A stretch of 64,000 bases of DNA from Chelatococcus composti (GCF_014201415.1 NZ_JACHEH010000002.1:496001-560000), one strand, 5' to 3'; counted from the stretch's first letter, positions 27,484 to 36,087 are shown. Notes: generated from the letters alone by a model not told the origin. Program-made: numbers and translations.

Positions 27484-28758
27484 TCACCCGGCGGCGGCGC
27501 GTCGCGGCTTCTTCTTGCCGTGCATGGCTTCCACGGTCGCGATGAAGTCCGCGATACGCGGGGCGACTTCGGCGCGGAAGCGCGAGCCGTTGAACACGCC
27601 GTAGTGGCCGACGCCCTTCTGCAGGTGGTGGGCCCGCATGTCGGCGGGGATGTTGGGGCACAGCTCGTGAGCGGCCTCGGTCTGTCCCACGCCGGAGATG
27701 TCGTCCTTCTCGCCTTCCACGGTCATCAGCGCAACGCGGCGGATGGCCCTGAGATCGACCGGCTGGTCGCGGTGCAACATCTCGCCCTTCGGCAGCGCGT
27801 GGCGGACGAAGACGGTGTCGACGGTCTGCAGATAGAACTCCGCCGTCAGGTCCATCACGGCGAGATATTCGTCATAGAAGTCCCGGTGCTTGTCAGCGGA
27901 GTCGCCGTCACCCTCGACGAGATGGTTGAACATCTCCAGATGCGCCGAGATGTGCCGGTCGAGGTTCATGGCCATGAAGCCGGACAGCTGCAGGAAGCCC
28001 GGATAGACTGAACGCATGAAGCCCGGGTTGGGGAAGGGCACGCGGAAGATGCAGTGGCGGCGGAACCACTCGGTGCCGCGCTCCTCTGCGAGCCTGTTCA
28101 CCGCCGTGGGCGAGCGGCGCGTGTCGATGGGGCCACCCATCAGCGTCATCGAGCGTGGCACGAAGGGGTCGTTCTGCGCCTCCATGCGCGCGATGGCCGC
28201 GATGACCGGCACGGCCGGCTGGCAGACGGCGAGGACATGCACGTCTGGGCCGAGCACGTGCAGCATGGAGATGACGTAGTCGATGTAGTCGTCGAGGTCG
28301 AACCGGCCCTCGGACAGCGGGATCATGCGCGCGTCCGCCCAGTCGGTAATGTAGACCTCGTGCGTCGGCAGGAAGGTTTCCACCGTGCCGCGCAGCAGCG
28401 TCGCGTAGTGGCCGGACATGGGCGCTACCAGCAGCATCTTCGGCTGGCTGGGCGTGCCGCCCGGCATCGACCGGTCGAAATGGATAAGGTTGCAGAAGGG
28501 TCTCTGCCAGACGATGCGCTCCCGCACAACGGCGCGCTGCCCGCCAATGGTGGTGCTGGTAAGGCCGAATTCAGGCTTGCCGTAGCGGCGCGTCGACCGC
28601 TCGAAGAGTTCACACGCAGCCGAGATGGAGCGGCCATAGGGCGTGTTCGTGAGCGGGTTGGCGGGGTCGGAGAAGATGGCCTGGGTGGCGCCGGAGAGGA
28701 GACGGGCGGGACCGACCGCCGCGTGCGCCGCCTCGTACCAGTAGTAGGCGAGATTCAT
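27484..28758 (-). CDS. phaZ: Intracellular polyhydroxybutyrate depolymerase
   Basis: Mobilises stored PHB inside the cell. 424 aa alpha/beta-hydrolase. The nucleophile is a cysteine (Cys179 in HVLAVCQPAVP), with Asp352/353 (EGEKDD) and His385 (KGVGHYGVFNG). This matches the Cys-Asp-His arrangement known for Ralstonia eutropha PhaZ1, with nearly the same spacing. Other signatures are MNLAYYWYEA at the start and FNHLVEGDGDSADKH. The start at 28758 follows a perfect GAGGAGG site; the open frame extends upstream without homology. It is divergent from regB. Confidence 0.95.
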   Translation of the reverse strand: MNLAYYWYEAAHAAVGPARLLSGATQAIFSDPANPLTNTPYGRSISAACELFERSTRRYGKPEFGLTSTTIGGQRAVVRERIVWQRPFCNLIHFDRSMPGGTPSQPKMLLVAPMSGHYATLLRGTVETFLPTHEVYITDWADARMIPLSEGRFDLDDYIDYVISMLHVLGPDVHVLAVCQPAVPVIAAIARMEAQNDPFVPRSMTLMGGPIDTRRSPTAVNRLAEERGTEWFRRHCIFRVPFPNPGFMRSVYPGFLQLSGFMAMNLDRHISAHLEMFNHLVEGDGDSADKHRDFYDEYLAVMDLTAEFYLQTVDTVFVRHALPKGEMLHRDQPVDLRAIRRVALMTVEGEKDDISGVGQTEAAHELCPNIPADMRAHHLQKGVGHYGVFNGSRFRAEVAPRIADFIATVEAMHGKKKPRRAAAG

Positions 28759-29057
28759 TCCCACCTCCTCGATTCGTTTTGCGCGCCGCAGCGAATCATC
28801 GCGATGCTGCAGTGCAATATCGCCGCTGACTGTACCGCCGAATTGTATCGATTCAAACCTCTTAGTTATCAACAGCCCTTTAAGCAAACGCCTGAGCGAC
28901 CCCTTTGATCCATCGGAATGTATGCCTTGCCCGTACTGCAACGCACCGAGGGAATACGAGGGATCATTGTGCAGGCGCGCGCGGCGTGCTTGGTAGGAGC
29001 CCGGCGGCTGCGGCCCCATGCCGTGGAGCCGAAGGGCGACGAGGAGGGCAATTGCCG
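28759..29057. promoter_or_regulatory. phaZ-regB divergent region with a PhaR-like TGC box
   Basis: 299 nt between divergent genes. TGCTGCAGTGCA at 28805-28816 (47 nt from the phaZ start) resembles the TGC/GCA-rich sites bound by PhaR, the regulator of PHB genes in alphaproteobacteria; this match is from memory. The stretch around 28845-28885 is unusually AT-rich for this genome and is the likely promoter zone. The regB ribosome binding site GAGGAGG is at 29041-29047. No gene is supported here. Confidence 0.4.
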
Positions 29058-30371
29058 ATGGCCGACGATGCCTTGGTCGATTTCAATCGACACGCCCAGC
29101 AGCTCAGGCTCGATACGCTCGTGCGCCTGCGCTGGCTCGCCGTCATCGGCCAGAGCACGGCCGTGGCCGGTGTGCACTTCGGCCTCGGCTTTCCCCTGCC
29201 GTTCGGCCTGTGCTTCCTGGTGATCGCCGTCTCGGCCTGGCTCAACATCGCCCTGCGCATCCGCTATCCGGTCAGCTACCGCCTCGGCGATGGCGCCGCT
29301 TCGGTGATGCTCGGCTACGACATCCTGCAACTCGCGGCGCTGCTTTATCTGACGGGCGGGCTCGACAACCCGTTCTCGCTGCTGTTTCTCGCGCCGGTGC
29401 TCATCTCGGCGACAGCCTTGCCGCCGTGGCGCACGCTGGTGCTCGGGCTTCTGGTCATGGCCTGCGCGACGGGGCTCGCCTTCGTCCACCAGCCGCTCCC
29501 CTGGCGGCCTGGCGAGGTGTTCCAGCTGCCCTTCCTCTATACGGTAGGCATCTGGACGGCGATCATCCTCGGGCTCAGCTTCACCGGCATCTATGCCTGG
29601 CGCGTCGCCGAGGAAGCGCGGCAGCTCGCCGAGGCGCTGAGCGCGACGGAGCTGGTTCTGGCGCGCGAGCAGCACCTGTCGCAGCTTGACGGCCTCGCCG
29701 CTGCCGCCGCCCACGAACTCGGCACGCCGCTCGCCACCATCGCCCTCGTTGCCAAGGAGCTGAGCCGGCAGGCGCCGCCCGAGAGCGCGATAGGCGAGGA
29801 TGTCGCCCTCCTGCGCGAGCAGGTGGAACGCTGCCGCGGCATCCTCGGAAAGCTCACGTCCCTCGGCACCGAGGAGGCCGGGCCGCTCGAGAGCCTGACG
29901 CTGCACCATCTCATCGAGGAGGTTGCCGGCCCGCAACGACCCTTCGGCGTGCCCATCTCGGTCTCCCTGTCGGGCGACCCGCCGGAGCCGGTCTGCCGCC
30001 GCAATCCCGGCATGCTCTACGGGCTCGGCAATCTCATCGACAACGCGCTCGATTTCGCTCGCTCCAAGGTCGACATCCGCGCCCATTGGGACGCCGAGAC
30101 TGTGTCGATCACGGTGGCCGACGACGGGGCGGGCTTTGCGCCCGAGGTGCTGCTGCGCCTCGGCGAGCCCTACGTCACCACCCGAGGCATCGGCCGCCGC
30201 GCCGGCGGCGAAGCCACGGGGCTCGGCCTCGGGCTCTTCATCGCCAAGACGCTTCTTGAGCGCTCCGGCGCGACGCTGACCTTCCGCAACGCCGCGCCGC
30301 CGGCCCAGGGTGCCGTCGTCACCGTCACCTGGCCGCGTGCAGCCTTCGAAAGGGTGCCTGAGGCGGCCTGA
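29058..30371 (+). CDS. regB: Redox sensor histidine kinase RegB/ActS/PrrB
   Basis: Global redox-sensing kinase for respiration, carbon/nitrogen fixation and acid tolerance. 437 aa. Six membrane segments span about residues 25-180. The quinone-interaction heptapeptide GGLDNPF is at 100-106. The phosphoacceptor is His219 (AAHELGTPLATIALVAKEL). The redox-active cysteine is Cys259 in the box QVERCRGIL. N- and G-boxes: NLIDNALDFA, DDGAGFAPE and GLGLGLFIAKTL. ATG 29058 follows GAGGAGG with 10 nt spacing. regA lies 112 nt downstream. Confidence 0.95.
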   Translation: MADDALVDFNRHAQQLRLDTLVRLRWLAVIGQSTAVAGVHFGLGFPLPFGLCFLVIAVSAWLNIALRIRYPVSYRLGDGAASVMLGYDILQLAALLYLTGGLDNPFSLLFLAPVLISATALPPWRTLVLGLLVMACATGLAFVHQPLPWRPGEVFQLPFLYTVGIWTAIILGLSFTGIYAWRVAEEARQLAEALSATELVLAREQHLSQLDGLAAAAAHELGTPLATIALVAKELSRQAPPESAIGEDVALLREQVERCRGILGKLTSLGTEEAGPLESLTLHHLIEEVAGPQRPFGVPISVSLSGDPPEPVCRRNPGMLYGLGNLIDNALDFARSKVDIRAHWDAETVSITVADDGAGFAPEVLLRLGEPYVTTRGIGRRAGGEATGLGLGLFIAKTLLERSGATLTFRNAAPPAQGAVVTVTWPRAAFERVPEAA

Positions 30372-30399
30372 ATTAACGGTTTTTCGTGACAGGAAGGCG

Positions 30400-30483
30400 A
30401 AACATCCTATCTATATAATAAAATCAGGGAGGGTCGAAGTGCGCAGCTTGCGCGCATGCGCTGCTGCAGAAACGAGGTTGATG
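30400..30483 (+). promoter_or_regulatory. Probable separate promoter for regA
   Basis: A perfect TATAAT -10 at 30414-30419 within a locally AT-rich tract. No convincing -35 is seen at 16-18 nt (GTGACA at 30386-30391 is too far, 22 nt), so it may need an activator. The ribosome binding site GAGG is at 30474-30477, before ATG 30484. Confidence 0.5.
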
Positions 30484-31035
30484 ATGCAGGTGAGTGCGAC
30501 TGAGCCCGGTTCCGACCAGAGCCTCCTTATTGTCGACGACGACCGGCCGTTCCTGATGCGCCTGGCGCGCGCCATGGAAAGCCGGGGCTATACCGTGCGG
30601 ACGGCGGAATCGGTGGCCGAGGGGCTCGCGGCGATCGACGAGGCACCGCCGGCCTACGCGGTGATCGACATGCGGCTCGGCGACGGCAACGGCCTCGATG
30701 TCGTCACGCGTCTCAAGGAGCGACGGCCCGATGCCCGCGGCATCATGCTGACCGGCTACGGCAACATCGCGACTGCCGTCTCGGCCGTGAAGCTCGGCGC
30801 CTACGACTATCTGGCCAAGCCCGCCGACGCGGACGAGATCCACGCCGCGCTGATGGCGCGCAGCGGCATGCGCGCTCCGCCACCGGAAAACCCCATGTCG
30901 GCGGACCGCGTGCGGTGGGAGCACATCCAGCGCGTCTACGAACTGTGCGGCCGCAATGTCTCCGAGACGGCGCGGCGACTCAACATGCACCGGCGCACCC
31001 TGCAGCGGATCCTCGCCAAGCGCGCGCCGCGCTGA
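30484..31035 (+). CDS. regA: Redox response regulator RegA/ActR/PrrA
   Basis: Partner of RegB. 183 aa, standard length. The receiver has LLIVDDDRPF, the phosphorylated Asp62 (YAVIDMRLGDGNGLDVV) and Lys in YLAKPADADE. A C-terminal Fis-type HTH has the nearly invariant recognition helix NVSETARRLNMHRRTLQRIL. There are two adjacent ATGs (30481, 30484); the second has better spacing (6 nt) from GAGG. An open frame extends upstream to 30310 but overlaps the end of regB and lacks homology. Confidence 0.96.
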   Translation: MQVSATEPGSDQSLLIVDDDRPFLMRLARAMESRGYTVRTAESVAEGLAAIDEAPPAYAVIDMRLGDGNGLDVVTRLKERRPDARGIMLTGYGNIATAVSAVKLGAYDYLAKPADADEIHAALMARSGMRAPPPENPMSADRVRWEHIQRVYELCGRNVSETARRLNMHRRTLQRILAKRAPR

Positions 31036-31144
31036 CCGCCCGCGGTGACCAGGGCGGCAAAGCGCGCCGCGATGTGCGTTTCGGCACGGATGTCCGGTCG
31101 GACCCGCTCTAGCTCTCGCCCATCGAAGACCGGAGCCTTCGGGC

Positions 31145-33022
31145 ATGAAGCGCAGGATTGCCGCCATTCTCGCTGCCGACGTGGCGGGCTTCTCGCGACT
31201 CGTCGCCGAGGCGGAAGAGGAAACGCTGCAGCGGCTCGCCGCCTATCGCGAGGTGTTCGACGCGTTCGTCGCCCGCCACGGCGGCCGCATCTTCAACACC
31301 GCCGGCGACTCGGTGATGTGCGCCTTCGACAGTGCGGTCGAGGCCACGCGTTGCGCCATCGACATCCAGGAATCCCTGCGCACCCGCAACCTGTCCCTGC
31401 CGCCGGGGCGTCGCCTGCAGTTTCGCATCGGCATCAGCATCGGCGACGTCGTCGAGCGCGACGGCGATCTGCTGGGCGACGGAGTCAACATCGCCGCGCG
31501 GCTCGAAAGCCTCGCCGAGCCGGGCGGCATCTGCATCTCGCGCTCGGTGCACGAGACGGTGGCGAACAAGATCTCGGTGCCCTTTCGCGACATCGGTCCG
31601 CGCGAGGTGAAGAACATCCCGCGGCCGGTGCATGCCTTCGTGGTCGACTGGCCTTCTCTTGTGAAAGCCGGCGAGGAAGGCGCGGAGGGCATTCGGGCGG
31701 CCCTGCCCAGACCGGGCGCCCCGATGGTGGTGGCGCTCACCGCTGCCCTCGCCGTCGCCACGGGTGTCGTCCTGTGGGCCTCCGGCGCGCTGACGGGCCG
31801 CTCAGCGCCGACGGCCAGTGCTGACGCGCAGGATCCCGCGGCGGCCTTCGCCGCGCTGTCCCGCCACGGCGGCATCGTGCCCGATGCGGCGACCGCGGCG
31901 GAGCTCTACCACAACGCGCGGCTCTACGAGGCGCGCGGCGACACGCCCGCGGCGCGCCATGCCTATCTCGCCCTCGCCCGCCTCGGCGGCGAGGAGATCG
32001 ACCCTCTCCTGCGCCTGGCCGCGCTGGTGCGGGCGTCGGAGGGGCGGGCCGGCGCGCGGGAGGTCTTTGGCGGGCTGCTCGCTCACCACCCCACGCGCGC
32101 GGCCGCCCTCGTCCATGCCCTGCAGTTCGAGGGGGCCGAGCGACGGGCGAGGGTCGAGGCGTTTGCCACCGCCCATCCCGACTACGCCCCGGCCTTCTAC
32201 CTGCTCGCAGGCGAATACGGCGAGGGGCGTCTCGGCACCCGCACGCTGACGGACCGCCGCCTAGAGTTCGAGGCGCTTGAGCGTTTCCTGGCAGCGGACG
32301 AGGAGGGGCGGCTGCCCCCCTTCTTCCTCGACCAGTCGCTCTTGGCCGAATGGCTGGACGACGCACGCCGGCGGCGCGGCGAGACGGAAGCCTTCTTCGC
32401 GGCCGGCCCGACCCGGCCGAGCGCCTCCTTCACGCGCTCGAACGCCGGCTGGCACGTGGCCCTGTCGATGCCCGAGCCGGCGACGGCCATCAGCTACCGC
32501 ATTGGCGAGCAGGGAGCCTTCCGCGCAACGGGCACGAGCCAGACGCTCGATCCGCGCACCGGCAAGCCGGCGCCATTGACGAGCTTTCCGCTGCCGGCAG
32601 ATCAGGAGAAGACGTCCATCTACGTCATGTACGACGACGCGGCGGGCCACTCCGTCGGCCCCTTCGTCATCGATTTCGACCCGCATGAGGCGCTCGTCGC
32701 CAGCCAGCGTGACGTGCTTGAGCAGACCCGCGGCGCCTGGGTCTCCTTTCGCAGCGAGGGGCCGACGCTCGTCTACTACACCCAGCTCATCAGCTACCGG
32801 TGCGCGCTGCAGAAGGCGGTGATGGGCATCGACGGCGGGCCGCTGGAGGTGGTGCTGCCGCTGCCGCCCTGCGACGAGAGCAACCCCTATGCGGTGCCGG
32901 CGAACATGCAGCCCTATCTCATCGTCCCGGATGACACACGCACCGTCTCGGTCCAGCTTGTCTTTGCCGATGGCACGCGCTCGCAGGTGGAAACCTTCCG
33001 CAGGCCGGTGGCCAGGGATTGA
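31145..33022 (+). CDS. Membrane class III adenylate/guanylate cyclase with C-terminal TPR-like region
   Basis: 625 aa. The N-terminal cyclase domain (residues about 4-170) has both metal-binding aspartates (AILAADVAGFS and NTAGDSVMCAF), GISIGDVVERDGDLLGDGVNIAARLE and EVKNIPRPV, so it should be catalytically active. A single membrane segment follows (about residues 194-215). The remaining 400 residues are probably periplasmic: a helical TPR-like part (TAAELYHNARLYEARGD), then a beta-rich domain with no recognised family. Cyclase-first topology is less common than sensor-first. The signal sensed and the cAMP targets are unknown. Confidence 0.88.
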   Translation: MKRRIAAILAADVAGFSRLVAEAEEETLQRLAAYREVFDAFVARHGGRIFNTAGDSVMCAFDSAVEATRCAIDIQESLRTRNLSLPPGRRLQFRIGISIGDVVERDGDLLGDGVNIAARLESLAEPGGICISRSVHETVANKISVPFRDIGPREVKNIPRPVHAFVVDWPSLVKAGEEGAEGIRAALPRPGAPMVVALTAALAVATGVVLWASGALTGRSAPTASADAQDPAAAFAALSRHGGIVPDAATAAELYHNARLYEARGDTPAARHAYLALARLGGEEIDPLLRLAALVRASEGRAGAREVFGGLLAHHPTRAAALVHALQFEGAERRARVEAFATAHPDYAPAFYLLAGEYGEGRLGTRTLTDRRLEFEALERFLAADEEGRLPPFFLDQSLLAEWLDDARRRRGETEAFFAAGPTRPSASFTRSNAGWHVALSMPEPATAISYRIGEQGAFRATGTSQTLDPRTGKPAPLTSFPLPADQEKTSIYVMYDDAAGHSVGPFVIDFDPHEALVASQRDVLEQTRGAWVSFRSEGPTLVYYTQLISYRCALQKAVMGIDGGPLEVVLPLPPCDESNPYAVPANMQPYLIVPDDTRTVSVQLVFADGTRSQVETFRRPVARD

Positions 33023-33160
33023 GGGGCACAGGTTGCGGCGCAGCGGGCCAACGGGCAGCGCATGGCGCATCTGTCGACGAGCGGCGGGCTTTTCGCGCGC
33101 CCGCGCCCATGGCATCGTCGCGCCGCCGCGGGGCATCGCGGCGCTGAGGAGGGTCTTGCG

Positions 33161-33718
33161 ATGGAATGGGCGATTCTCGGCATCGTCGTCGTGGCGGTGC
33201 TCTATGCCATCATGGTCTACAACGGCCTCGTGTCGCTGCGGCAGCGCGTCAACCAGGCCTTCGCCGACATCGACGTGCAGCTGAAACAGCGGCACGACCT
33301 CATCCCGAACCTCGTCGAGACGGTGAAGGGCTATGCCGCCCACGAGCGCGGCACGCTCGACGCTGTCGTGCAGGCGCGCAACGCCGCGCTCGGCGCCCAG
33401 GGCCCGGCCCAGCAGGCGGCGGCGGAACAGGCGCTGAGCGGCGCCCTCGGCCGGCTCATCGCGCTCGCGGAGGCCTACCCGGACCTCAAGGCCAACGCCA
33501 ACTTCCAGCAGCTGCAGACGGACCTCTCGGACATCGAGAACAAGCTTGCCGCGGCGCGGCGCTTCTTCAACAACGCGGTGTCGGAGTACAACGCCGCCAT
33601 ACAGGCTTTCCCTGCGGTGCTCTTCGCCGCGAGCTTCGGCTTCACCCCGCGCGAGTTCTTCGACGTGGGCGAGACGGCCCGCCAGCAGCTCGACGTCGCC
33701 CCGCAGGTCAAGTTCTGA
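33161..33718 (+). CDS. lemA: LemA family protein
   Basis: 185 aa. An N-terminal membrane anchor (about residues 3-21) and the LemA four-helix domain: NGLVSLRQRVNQAFADIDVQ, LKQRHDLIPNLVETVKGYA, AYPDLKANANFQQLQTDLSD and FFNNAVSEYNAAIQAFP. The molecular function is unclear. The family is regularly paired with a membrane M48 or TPM-type protease, as here. ATG 33161 follows GAGGAGGG; the upstream extension to 33062 is not homologous. The M48 gene starts 15 nt downstream. Confidence 0.94.
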   Translation: MEWAILGIVVVAVLYAIMVYNGLVSLRQRVNQAFADIDVQLKQRHDLIPNLVETVKGYAAHERGTLDAVVQARNAALGAQGPAQQAAAEQALSGALGRLIALAEAYPDLKANANFQQLQTDLSDIENKLAAARRFFNNAVSEYNAAIQAFPAVLFAASFGFTPREFFDVGETARQQLDVAPQVKF

Positions 33719-33733
33719 CGAGAGGGCGGGGCC

Positions 33734-34837
33734 ATGCTGCCCGCCTTCGGCCTCTACAGCCACATCCGCAACAACCGTATCCGCTCGGGGCTGCTGCTCG
33801 CCGGGCTGTTCCTGCTCGTCTACGTGCTGACCTATGCTGCGGCGCTCGTCGTCGAGGCGATGGCCTACGAGGACACGCTCGATGGCTACCTGCGCGGGGC
33901 GTTCGGCGGCTTCCTCGTCGCCTTCCCCTGGGTCACGCTCGGCACAGCGGTGTGGCTATTCATCGGCTGGAAGTTCCACCAGGGCATGATCGCGCTCGTG
34001 ACCGGCTCTCACGCCGTGACGCGCGAGGAGGAGCCCAAGCTCTACAACCTGCTGGAGAACCTGTGCATCTCGCGCGGCCTGCCCATGCCGCGCCTGAGCA
34101 TCATGGAGACCGACGCCCTCAACGCCTTCGCCACCGGGCTCAACGAGAAGCAGTATGCCATCACGGTGACACGCGGGCTCAAGGAGGCGCTGAGCGATGC
34201 CGAGATGGAGGCCGTGCTTGCGCACGAGCTCACGCACATCCGCAACGGTGACGTGCGCCTGATGGTGATCGCCGTCATTATCGCCGGTGTCGTCTCCTTC
34301 TTCGGCGAGCTGCTGTTCCGGGGCCTGACGCGGATGTCGTGGGGTTCCCCGCCCGGCGGATCGACGCGGCCGTCCTCTTCCTCGACGTCCTCCTCGTCGG
34401 GCGATCGCAAGGGTGGCGGCGGGGCGGCCGCCATCGCCATCCTCATCGCGGTCGCCCTCATTGTCCTGTCCTGGATCCTGTCCATCGTCATCCGCTTCGC
34501 GCTGTCGCGCTCGCGCGAGTATCTCGCCGATGCCGGGGCGGTGGAGCTCACCAAGAACCCGGACGCGATGATCGGCGCGCTCCTCAAGATTTCCGGACGC
34601 GGGGAGCTGGCAGGCGTCCCCTCCGGCATCATGGAGATGTGCGTCGACAATCCGCGCTCGGGCTTCTCCGATCTCTTCGCGACGCACCCGTCCATTGACG
34701 ACCGCATCGATGCCCTCGTGCGCTACGCCGGCGGCCGCCGGCCCGAGCAGGTCGAGACCGTGCCGCACATCGCCCGGCGCGGCGACGCCGACCCCTCCTC
34801 GTCCGGCGCCGCGCCGCCACACGGCCCGTGGGGCTGA
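33734..34837 (+). CDS. M48-family membrane zinc metalloprotease (HtpX-like)
   Basis: 367 aa. Two N-terminal membrane segments (about residues 17-38 and 55-77), then the zinc motif VLAHELTHIRNGD, a Ser/Gly-rich linker (GGSTRPSSSSTSSSSGD), a further membrane segment (AIAILIAVALIVLSWILSI), and the third zinc-ligand region SREYLADAGAVELTKNPDA. C-terminal FATHPSIDDRIDALVRYAGG is typical of the family. It is probably co-expressed with LemA in envelope protein quality control (inference). Confidence 0.93.
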   Translation: MLPAFGLYSHIRNNRIRSGLLLAGLFLLVYVLTYAAALVVEAMAYEDTLDGYLRGAFGGFLVAFPWVTLGTAVWLFIGWKFHQGMIALVTGSHAVTREEEPKLYNLLENLCISRGLPMPRLSIMETDALNAFATGLNEKQYAITVTRGLKEALSDAEMEAVLAHELTHIRNGDVRLMVIAVIIAGVVSFFGELLFRGLTRMSWGSPPGGSTRPSSSSTSSSSGDRKGGGGAAAIAILIAVALIVLSWILSIVIRFALSRSREYLADAGAVELTKNPDAMIGALLKISGRGELAGVPSGIMEMCVDNPRSGFSDLFATHPSIDDRIDALVRYAGGRRPEQVETVPHIARRGDADPSSSGAAPPHGPWG

Positions 34838-34894
34838 GCTTGCACCGGAAGCGCCCCGCCCATATCTGCAGGTTCTACGGATATGGAGACTGCC

Positions 34895-35353
34895 ATGCGC
34901 CCGGCGACGCACACCCCCGCGGACGATCTCTCCATCGGGGCCCTGTCGCGGGCGACGGGCGTGAACGTCGAGACCATCCGCTACTACGAGAAGATCGGCC
35001 TGCTGCCGGAGCCGCCGCGCACGGAGGGCGGCCAGCGGCGCTATGACGGTGCGGCCGTGCGGCGTCTGCGCTTCATCCGCCATGCCCGCGACCTCGGCTT
35101 TTCCGTCGACGCGATCCGCGATCTTCTCGCCATGGCGGCGGATCCGGCGGCCTCCTGCTCCGGCGCCGACGCCATCGCCCGCGCGCATCTCAAGGATATC
35201 GAGCGGCGCATCGCCCAGCTCGAGGCGCTGCGCGACGAGATCGCCCGCATGCTCGACCACTGCGGCAACGGCACCATCGCCGAATGCCGCGTCATCGAGG
35301 TCCTGGCCGATCACGGCCAGTGCCTGCACGAGGACCATCGCGCGCCGGCCTGA
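34895..35353 (+). CDS. MerR-family metal/redox-type regulator
   Basis: 152 aa. An N-terminal winged HTH (LSIGALSRATGVNVETIRYYEKIGLLPEPPRTEGGQRRY) is followed by a dimerisation helix. The C-terminus has cysteines at about 123, 131 and 143 (DHCGNGTIAECRVIEVLADHGQC), plus Cys88, as in metal-sensing MerR proteins such as CueR/ZntR, though not their exact spacing. The metal is unknown. Start ATG 34895 has GGAG 6 nt upstream; ATG 34883 is the alternative. No metal efflux pump is adjacent. Confidence 0.88.
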   Translation: MRPATHTPADDLSIGALSRATGVNVETIRYYEKIGLLPEPPRTEGGQRRYDGAAVRRLRFIRHARDLGFSVDAIRDLLAMAADPAASCSGADAIARAHLKDIERRIAQLEALRDEIARMLDHCGNGTIAECRVIEVLADHGQCLHEDHRAPA

Positions 35354-35409
35354 GGGCCTCACATCCCACCAGAATCAAGGCCGTCACGGCGCGGACGGTA
35401 TCGGGCGCC

Positions 35410-35661
35410 GTGGTGCCCGTGACCGTCATCCGGCGCGAGAAGAATGTCGTTGTCAGCGCGGCCCGGGAGGCGGTTGTCGTCACGGCGGTCTTCGACGGCG
35501 GCTTCTGGGCCAGGGGCCCGTTCGCAACCCTGTCCTTCATGGTGCCGCACGTCAAGCAGGCGCTCGGGGAGCATCGCCCCTTCCGGCGTTCCGTCCGGCC
35601 CGCTATAGCGGATCCGCCCGCCCGACGGGGGCGGGGGATCCGCGGGGAAGAAGCGGCATGA
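35410..35661 (+). CDS. Possible small uncharacterised protein
   Basis: A candidate 83 aa protein in the 304 nt gap between the MerR and channel genes. The frame is open, has about 90% G/C at third positions between 35371 and 35620 as in real genes here, and its TGA stop overlaps the channel start (ATGA), which favours translational coupling. The sequence is valine-rich (EKNVVVSAAREAVVVTAVFD) and has no family I recognise. The start is uncertain (GTG 35410, 35413 or 35419) and no good ribosome binding site is seen. The antisense frame shares the same third positions, so codon bias cannot decide the strand. Confidence 0.35.
   Translation: MVPVTVIRREKNVVVSAAREAVVVTAVFDGGFWARGPFATLSFMVPHVKQALGEHRPFRRSVRPAIADPPARRGRGIRGEEAA
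35608..35643 (+). repeat. Strong hairpin abutting the channel-gene ribosome binding site
   Basis: The outer stem GCGGATCC/GGATCCGC (8 bp) and inner stem CCCGCCC/GGGCGGG (7 bp, one bulged G) lie around a 5 nt loop. The right arm ends directly before GGGGAAGAAG, the ribosome binding site of the channel gene. A CGCTATAGCG palindrome (35601-35610) with a TATAGC element overlaps its left edge. There is no T-run, so post-transcriptional control is more likely than termination. Confidence 0.6.
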
Positions 35662-36086
35662 TGGCGAATATCGCGGTCGGCCTGACAGTCAGCATGATCA
35701 ACGTCGGCCTGCATGCCCTCGTCTCAGTGGCGCTCGTCCACTGGCTCGACAGGCTGGGACTCGGACACCGCCGCCATGGGCGGGTCACGCTCGCCGTCGT
35801 CATGGGGGCCATCGGCGGCGTGCTGACGCTGACGCACATGGCCGAGGTGGCGCTGTGGGCGCTGGTCTACGTCGTCATCGACGCCGCGCCTGCGAGTGGC
35901 AGTGACTTCTACTTCGCCTTCGTCAACTACACCACGCTCGGCTACGGCGACCTCCTGCCCGACGAGAAGTGGCGCCTGCTCGGCCCGATGGCGGCGGCCA
36001 ACGGCGTGCTTCTCTTCGGCTGGTCGACGGCGCTCATCTTCGCCGTGCTGCAGCGCGCGGCCCGCAGGCTCGGGCTGGAGGACTGA
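35658..36086 (+). CDS. Small potassium-channel-like membrane protein
   Basis: 142 aa. Three hydrophobic segments (about residues 5-30, 42-72 and 112-132). Between the last two lies a pore loop with the selectivity-filter motif NYTTLGYGDLLP, close to the canonical TVGYGD. This is an Ion_trans_2-like fold without a cytoplasmic regulatory domain. Ion selectivity for K+ is inferred from the filter. It starts at ATG 35658 (or 35661) after GGGGAAGAAG. Confidence 0.85.
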   Translation: MMANIAVGLTVSMINVGLHALVSVALVHWLDRLGLGHRRHGRVTLAVVMGAIGGVLTLTHMAEVALWALVYVVIDAAPASGSDFYFAFVNYTTLGYGDLLPDEKWRLLGPMAAANGVLLFGWSTALIFAVLQRAARRLGLED

Positions 36087-36087
36087 C

